64,000 nt of DNA, from assembly GCF_031769195.1 (NCBI RefSeq), contig NZ_JAVHNP010000005.1:1-64000 (forward strand), in the 5' to 3' direction. The translations under genes were made by a program, and so were the position numbers. This DNA is from Vreelandella sp031769195. Its GTDB lineage: Bacteria > Pseudomonadota > Gammaproteobacteria > Pseudomonadales > Halomonadaceae. Every line of letters begins with the position of its first letter. Position 1 is the stretch's first letter. The notes beneath the pieces are model-generated. The model was not told the origin of the DNA and ran no database searches. It was given only the letters and a program-made list of their open reading frames with translations. Positions 59,596-64,000 of the stretch are shown here, in pieces.

Positions 59596-60704
59596 GATGA
59601 CTCCCTTTTGTCGTCGCGACCCAGCTCATCATGCTGTGTTTGCTGTTCTAGTGGTTCCAACTGCGCATCATACAGCGCACTGTTTTTATAACGATCCTTC
59701 ACCTCCCGCAGCAACACCATAATCACCGCCGCCGCTGGAAGCGCCAACAAGACGCCGGTTAAACCAAACAGGTGCCCCCCTGTTAGCACCGCAAAAATAA
59801 CCGCCACTGGGTGTAGGCCAATCTTATCGCCTAATAGCTTTGGCTGCAGCACCACGCTCTCAGCGACTTGACCCAATCCAAAGACCGCGATAACTCCTAA
59901 CAGCGCCCACCAAGTATCAAACTGGAAGAGCGCCACCACCAGCGCAATCACCAACCCGACAATAAAGCCTAAAAAGGGAACGATGCTCACAAGACCGGAG
60001 AGCACACCAATTAACAGGCCAAAATTAAGCCCCAATAACGTTAACCCCACCGCATAAATAATGCCCAGGCACAGCATGACCAGCAGTTGGCCACGCAGGA
60101 ACGACGCTAAGACTTCATCACAGCGACGCGCTAAACGACACGTATCGTCTGCCCACTGGCGAGGAACTAAATTGCCCAGATTATTGAGCATGCGATCCCA
60201 ATCCAGTAGTAAATAGAACGTCACCACAGGAATAAGCGCTACGTAAGTGACCCAGGAGACAAATGCCATGCCTGAACGACCAATGTGGCCCAGGGCCTGC
60301 GCCACATAGCTGCCAGCATCTCGCCAATTTTCAATTAGGGTCTCACGCACATTGCCTAGCTCGGTGGCAAGGTCATAGCCTGTCCACTCCTGCACTTGAG
60401 GAGCCAGCACACTCTCTACCCAACTAAGCATGCCCGGGAGCGCCTCCCCTAATTGCTTAATCTGCTGTACGACAAGGGGTATGAGAATCAGCAGGCTCAG
60501 CGCCAGCACAAACGTTAATATCAAAAACACGCTGCTCACCGCCCAGGTGCGCCGCATGCCCAAGCGCTGAAAATAATCGGTTAGCGGGTCGGCTAAATAC
60601 GCCAGGATCAATCCGGCAATAAAGGGCATGAGTACAGCATCAAGTAAATAAACCGTGCCAACCAGCGCCACAAGTAGCGCTATTCCCCACCATGAATTTC
60701 TCAT
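59592..60704 (-). CDS. perM: AI-2E family transporter (PerM/YdgG-type permease)
   Basis: A 370-residue polytopic membrane protein of the AI-2 exporter superfamily. It has about eight hydrophobic segments, a large soluble loop near 85-145, and the conserved SIVPFLGFIVG and LQPKLLGDKIGLHPVAVIFAVLTGGHLFG segments. The substrate is not established for most members. Its position immediately upstream of hda, with ATGA overlap, is a familiar gammaproteobacterial arrangement (perM next to hda and purM). Confidence 0.88.
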   Translation of the reverse strand: MRNSWWGIALLVALVGTVYLLDAVLMPFIAGLILAYLADPLTDYFQRLGMRRTWAVSSVFLILTFVLALSLLILIPLVVQQIKQLGEALPGMLSWVESVLAPQVQEWTGYDLATELGNVRETLIENWRDAGSYVAQALGHIGRSGMAFVSWVTYVALIPVVTFYLLLDWDRMLNNLGNLVPRQWADDTCRLARRCDEVLASFLRGQLLVMLCLGIIYAVGLTLLGLNFGLLIGVLSGLVSIVPFLGFIVGLVIALVVALFQFDTWWALLGVIAVFGLGQVAESVVLQPKLLGDKIGLHPVAVIFAVLTGGHLFGLTGVLLALPAAAVIMVLLREVKDRYKNSALYDAQLEPLEQQTQHDELGRDDKRESS

Positions 60705-60904
60705 TCCACGCTCCTTCCTGGATATACGGTCAGCGGTAATGCTTGAATAGTAACAAAAGTTGCCCGCAGCGCACCTGATAACGCGTCACATCGATGCGAC
60801 TTACGTCACTGAGTGATACAATCGCACCCCGTTATTGCTCCGGCACTGGCTCACTTGCCAGCACAATCGCATTGCAGCATTGCATAGGCTTCACAGGACC
60901 TGTC

Positions 60905-61984
60905 ATGACCGAGACCTCTCCCACCCAGGCTACTCCCTCTCTCAGCTACAAAGACGCAGGCGTCGATATTGATGCCGGCAACGCTCTTGTCGACCGCATC
61001 AAGCATGTTGCCAAGCGCACATCACGCCCTGAAGTCATGGGTGGCCTTGGCGGTTTCGGCGCGCTTTGCGAGCTGCCCGCAGGTTACAAACAGCCGGTGC
61101 TTGTCTCAGGCACCGATGGTGTTGGCACCAAACTGCGCTTGGCGATGGACCTTGGCAAGCATGACACTATCGGCATTGACCTGGTAGCCATGTGTGTTAA
61201 TGACCTTATTGTGGCTGGCGCAGAGCCACTGCTCTTCCTGGACTACTACGCCACGGGCAAGCTGGATGTGGATATTGCTGCAGACGTGGTGACCGGCATT
61301 GGTGCAGGCTGTGAGCTAGCGGGCTGCGCACTGGTTGGCGGTGAAACCGCTGAAATGCCCGGCATGTACGAAGGCAGCGACTATGATCTGGCTGGCTTCT
61401 GCGTTGGCGTCGTTGAAAAGTCTGAGATTCTGGATGGCAGCAAGGTCGCCGAAGGCGATATCCTGCTTGGGCTGGCCTCTTCTGGCCCGCACTCTAACGG
61501 CTACTCGTTGATTCGCAAGATTTTAGAAGTCAGCAACGCGTCGCTTGATGAAGTCGTTGATGGCCAACCGCTAGGCGAAGCCTTAATGGCCCCTACGCGT
61601 ATCTACGTCAAATCGCTGCTTTCAATGATGCGTGGCACCGATATCCCGGTACACGCCTTGTCTCACATTACTGGCGGTGGCCTGTTAGAAAATATCCCGC
61701 GCGTTCTGCCAGATACCTTAGCAGCACACATTGACCTCACAAGCTGGCAGCGTCCTGACGTGTTTAACTGGCTGCAGGCCAAAGGCAACGTCAATGAAAC
61801 CGAAATGCACCGCGTGCTGAACTGCGGTATTGGCATGGTTATCGTGGTGCCCGCAGAGCAGGCAGCGAACGCCAAGGCGCACCTTGAAGCCCAGGGCGAG
61901 ACCGTGTACCAAATCGGTCAGATTATTCAACGCCAGGAAGAGGCGGTCGTACTCGACCATGCCCAAGCGAGCCACAACGCATGA
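60905..61984 (+). CDS. purM: Phosphoribosylformylglycinamidine cyclo-ligase (AIR synthetase)
   Basis: The fifth step of de novo purine synthesis: ATP-dependent ring closure of FGAM to AIR. It is 359 residues, closely parallel to E. coli PurM (345). LSYKDAGVDIDAGN, GGFGALCELP, VSGTDGVGTKLRLA, GGETAEMPGMY and GPHSNGYSLIRKIL are evident. ATG 60905 is used with AGGA upstream; the 37-codon extension from 60794 is unlike the family. It overlaps purN by ATGA. The 200-base gap to the divergent permease gene has a possible -10 (TACAAT near 60829) but no clear PurR box. Confidence 0.96.
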   Translation: MTETSPTQATPSLSYKDAGVDIDAGNALVDRIKHVAKRTSRPEVMGGLGGFGALCELPAGYKQPVLVSGTDGVGTKLRLAMDLGKHDTIGIDLVAMCVNDLIVAGAEPLLFLDYYATGKLDVDIAADVVTGIGAGCELAGCALVGGETAEMPGMYEGSDYDLAGFCVGVVEKSEILDGSKVAEGDILLGLASSGPHSNGYSLIRKILEVSNASLDEVVDGQPLGEALMAPTRIYVKSLLSMMRGTDIPVHALSHITGGGLLENIPRVLPDTLAAHIDLTSWQRPDVFNWLQAKGNVNETEMHRVLNCGIGMVIVVPAEQAANAKAHLEAQGETVYQIGQIIQRQEEAVVLDHAQASHNA

Positions 61985-62724
61985 GCAGTACCGACTACAG
62001 CAGCGACACCCTCAACGGCATGACGCCTGATCCAGTGGGCGCACGCCGCGTGGTGGTTCTGATCTCTGGCAGCGGCAGTAATCTTCAGGCGCTCATTGAT
62101 GCGCAGCAGCATGACCGCCTAGGCGGCGAGATCGTTGCGGTGATTTCCAATGAGCCCGATGCCTACGGCTTAAAGCGAGCCAACGAAGCGGGCATTGAGG
62201 CAGTCGTTCTTCCCCACCGTGAGTACGATAGCCGCGACGCGTACGACGGGGCGCTGATTAAAGTGATCGAACGCCACGAGCCAGACGTCATTGTTCTAGC
62301 GGGCTTTATGCGCATTCTAACGCCGCGTTTCGTACAGCGTTTTATGGGTCGGATGCTGAACATTCACCCTTCGCTGCTACCGGCTTACCAAGGTTTAAAC
62401 ACCCATGCTCGGGCGTTAGCCGATGGCGCCTCGCACCACGGCTGCAGCGTCCACTTTGTCACTGAAGAACTCGATGGCGGCCCCGTTGTGCTACAAGCAG
62501 AGCTGCAGGTGAGTGTCGATGACACGGTCGAAACGCTAAAAGAGAAAGTCCACGCGCGTGAGCACCTGATCTTCCCCATTGCGGTGCAGTGGTTCTTAGA
62601 AGGCCGATTGCAGTACACCGCTGACGGCGCCACCATGGACAGCCACCCGCTCCCACCTCACGGCATGCGTCTTTCCCATGCCGACGCCGCCGAAGAGCTG
62701 GATGAAGAGGTAGACGACGCTTAA
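61981..62724 (+). CDS. purN: Phosphoribosylglycinamide formyltransferase PurN
   Basis: The third step of de novo purine synthesis, using 10-formyl-THF to formylate GAR. It is 247 residues, about 30 longer than E. coli PurN because of N- and C-terminal extensions (an acidic tail EELDEEVDDA). The SGSGSNLQALI phosphate loop, VLAGFMRILTP, NIHPSLLPAYQG (catalytic His) and SVHFVTEELDGGPV are present. An alternative ATG at codon 14 would give a more usual N-terminus. It competes with PurU (41007-41861) for formyl-THF. Confidence 0.95.
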   Translation: MSSTDYSSDTLNGMTPDPVGARRVVVLISGSGSNLQALIDAQQHDRLGGEIVAVISNEPDAYGLKRANEAGIEAVVLPHREYDSRDAYDGALIKVIERHEPDVIVLAGFMRILTPRFVQRFMGRMLNIHPSLLPAYQGLNTHARALADGASHHGCSVHFVTEELDGGPVVLQAELQVSVDDTVETLKEKVHAREHLIFPIAVQWFLEGRLQYTADGATMDSHPLPPHGMRLSHADAAEELDEEVDDA

Positions 62725-62733
62725 CGCCCTAAC

Positions 62734-62750
62734 GGCCCCTTTATGGGGCC
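62734..62750 (+). repeat. Hairpin after purN, first of two
   Basis: The stem GGCCCC / GGGGCC with a 5-base loop lies 10 bases after the purN stop, without a T-run. It precedes the strong terminator at 62786 and may block 3' exonucleases. Confidence 0.45.
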
Positions 62751-62785
62751 ATTCAGCGCAGAATGGATCCGTCTTCAGCGTCAAC

Positions 62786-62824
62786 AAAAACGCCTTGCCG
62801 CATTACTGCGGCAAGGCGTTTTTT
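62786..62824. terminator. Bidirectional terminator between purN and dcd
   Basis: A perfect 16-base stem, AAAAACGCCTTGCCGC / GCGGCAAGGCGTTTTT (62786-62801, 62808-62823), with a 6-base loop. A and T runs suit both the plus-strand purMN and minus-strand dcd transcripts. Confidence 0.93.
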
Positions 62825-62839
62825 ACTATCAGCGCTACA

Positions 62840-63406
62840 TCAGGTACGCGGCAGCGTCACACCGCGCTGGCCCATGTACTTGCCTCCTCGGTCTTTATAG
62901 GAGGTTTCACACACCTCATCAGACTCTAGGAACAACATCTGAGCCACACCCTCGTGGGCATAAATTTTCGCGGGCAGGTTCGTGGTGTTAGAGAACTCCA
63001 GCGTTACGTGCCCTTCCCACTCCGGCTCCAACGGCGTCACGTTGACGATAATACCGCAACGCGCATAGGTCGATTTACCCAGACAAATGGTCAGCACATT
63101 ACGCGGAATACGGAAGTACTCAACGGTCCGCGCGAGTGCAAAGGAGTTAGGCGGAATAATGCAGACATCGCCCTTCACATCGACAAAGCTCTTATCATCG
63201 AAAGCTTTAGGATCCACAATCGCCGAGTGAATGTTGGTAAACACCTTAAACTCATCGGCGCAGCGCACGTCGTAGCCATAGCTGGAGGTGCCGTAGGAAA
63301 TCACGCGCTGATCGTTCACATAGCGAACCTGCTCTGCCTCGAACGGCTCGATCATGGCATCGCTTTGCGCCATCCGGCGAATCCACTTGTCTGATTTAAT
63401 GCTCAT
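62840..63406 (-). CDS. dcd: dCTP deaminase
   Basis: Deaminates dCTP to dUTP, the main source of dUMP for thymidylate in gammaproteobacteria. It is 188 residues. SSYGYDVRCADEF, PPNSFALARTVEYFRIP, GKSTYARCGIIVNVTPLEP and the catalytic-Glu segment GHVTLEFSN are all present, as in E. coli Dcd. It starts 11 bases after the apbC stop, so it is probably co-transcribed with apbC. It works in the same uracil economy as ung. Confidence 0.95.
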   Translation of the reverse strand: MSIKSDKWIRRMAQSDAMIEPFEAEQVRYVNDQRVISYGTSSYGYDVRCADEFKVFTNIHSAIVDPKAFDDKSFVDVKGDVCIIPPNSFALARTVEYFRIPRNVLTICLGKSTYARCGIIVNVTPLEPEWEGHVTLEFSNTTNLPAKIYAHEGVAQMLFLESDEVCETSYKDRGGKYMGQRGVTLPRT

Positions 63407-63417
63407 CGGTTACTTCA

Positions 63418-64000
63418 TCACTCGCTAAAAGAAATCGTAGGGCCGCCACTTTGGCTGGCACTGACAGATTGCGCTACTTTACTGGCAATCTCTGCAAAGG
63501 TACGGCTGACCGAGCTATCCGGTTCGGAAATAACGCTCGGACGTCCAGAGTCTGCCAGCTCGCGAATCGACAGTGTCAGCGGCAAGCGCCCTAATACCGT
63601 TGTGTCGTACTCATCCGCGATGCGATCGCCACCACCGGTGCCAAAAATGGCGGCTTCATGACCGCATTTTTCACAGTGATAAAGACTCATGTTTTCAACC
63701 ACGCCCAACACCGGCACGTTCACTTTACGGAACATTTCGATGCCTTTACGGGCATCCAGCAGCGCGATGTCTTGGGGGGTGGTCACAATCACCGCACCGG
63801 CAACCGGTACTTTTTGTGCCAACGTGAGCTGAATGTCACCAGTACCGGGCGGCATATCAATCAACAGAAAATCGAGATTGTCCCACTGGGTTTGCGTCAG
63901 CATTTGTTGGAAAGCGCCCACCACCATCGGGCCACGCCACACCATGGCTTCGCGCGTATTCACCATAAACGCCATCGACATTGCCTGGATGCCGTGGGCT
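63418..64000 (-). CDS. apbC: Iron-sulfur carrier protein ApbC/Mrp, C-terminal part
   Basis: A P-loop ATPase that carries and transfers Fe-S clusters, partial: the frame is still open at the right edge (AHGIQAMSMAFMV reads through the last bases). About 194 residues are visible and the Walker A region is outside the window. Seen are MVWRGPMVVGAFQQML, the Walker B-like LIDMPPGTGDIQLTL, and the cluster-binding CxxC in YHCEKCGHEA. ATGs near 63981 are internal, not the true start. It is upstream of dcd. Confidence 0.93.
   Translation of the reverse strand, partial: AHGIQAMSMAFMVNTREAMVWRGPMVVGAFQQMLTQTQWDNLDFLLIDMPPGTGDIQLTLAQKVPVAGAVIVTTPQDIALLDARKGIEMFRKVNVPVLGVVENMSLYHCEKCGHEAAIFGTGGGDRIADEYDTTVLGRLPLTLSIRELADSGRPSVISEPDSSVSRTFAEIASKVAQSVSASQSGGPTISFSE

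Noticed and set aside
1..64000. CRISPR arrays, insertion sequences, prophage or integron features
   Set aside because: No regularly spaced direct repeats, transposase, integrase or phage structural genes were seen. Gene content and spacing are those of core chromosome.

Overview
The window looks like chromosomal sequence from a moderately halophilic gammaproteobacterium, most likely Halomonadaceae (Halomonas/Vreelandella type). The reasons are the E. coli-like primary sequence of the core enzymes (AcnB, PurM, RibE, RhlE), the Pseudomonas-like nagZ / L,D-transpeptidase / psrA / lexA block, a phasin gene (polyhydroxyalkanoate storage), and moderate-to-high GC. This is recognition from memory, not a database search. 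Nearly all of it is ordinary chromosome. I saw no prophage, insertion sequence, CRISPR array or integron.

Layout. Positions 1-337: the extreme 5' end of a 16S rRNA gene on the minus strand, with its boxA leader and a strong promoter. 338-8362 (minus): adenine/adenosine deaminase, a cyanide-insensitive-type cytochrome bd oxidase with its CydDC exporter, and a Ca/Na antiporter. 8513-12166 (plus): the pqiABC envelope lipid-transport operon. 12439-16961 (plus): RhlE helicase, an unknown protein, an MFS carrier, asparaginase and a DUF2789 protein. 16972-18052 (minus): a TVP38-type membrane protein and an SRPBCC protein. 18258-20741 (plus): queC-queE-queD-ykgJ, a tightly overlapped preQ0 (queuosine precursor) operon with an unusual two-domain QueD. 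20745-25337 (minus): miaE and a ~1300-residue SARP/AAA/TPR regulator. 25542-31063 (plus): a small ORF, acnB, rraA and a membrane-anchored GDPD. 31077-41861: ggt, ppsA with divergent ppsR, hpt-nagZ, L,D-transpeptidase-psrA with divergent lexA, a CbiM-like membrane protein and purU. 42052-43737 (plus): RNase J.

43754-50713 is a long minus-strand run joining molybdenum cofactor genes (mobB, a moaC-moaD fusion, moaE) to a nucleobase uptake and salvage cluster (NCS2 permease, apt, gpt, ung, upp, uraA). ribE follows at 50981-51607. 51850-55218 (plus) holds a strong promoter, a ~120-nt structured RNA ending in a canonical terminator, then metN-metI-metQ and free methionine-R-sulfoxide reductase: a methionine uptake and repair unit. 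Two identical tRNA-Val(GAC) genes follow. The right end carries an EEP phosphatase, fumC, a phasin, hda with an AI-2E family permease, purM-purN, dcd and the 3' part of apbC, cut by the window edge.

Themes: base salvage and de novo purine synthesis are heavily represented (add, hpt, gpt, apt, upp, two permeases, purM, purN, purU, dcd, ung). RNA metabolism is spread through the window (RhlE, RraA, RNase J, MiaE, queuosine genes). The least conventional items are the complementing-halves QueD, the SARP protein with an apparently dead cyclase domain, the MoaC-MoaD fusion and the structured RNA in front of metNIQ.
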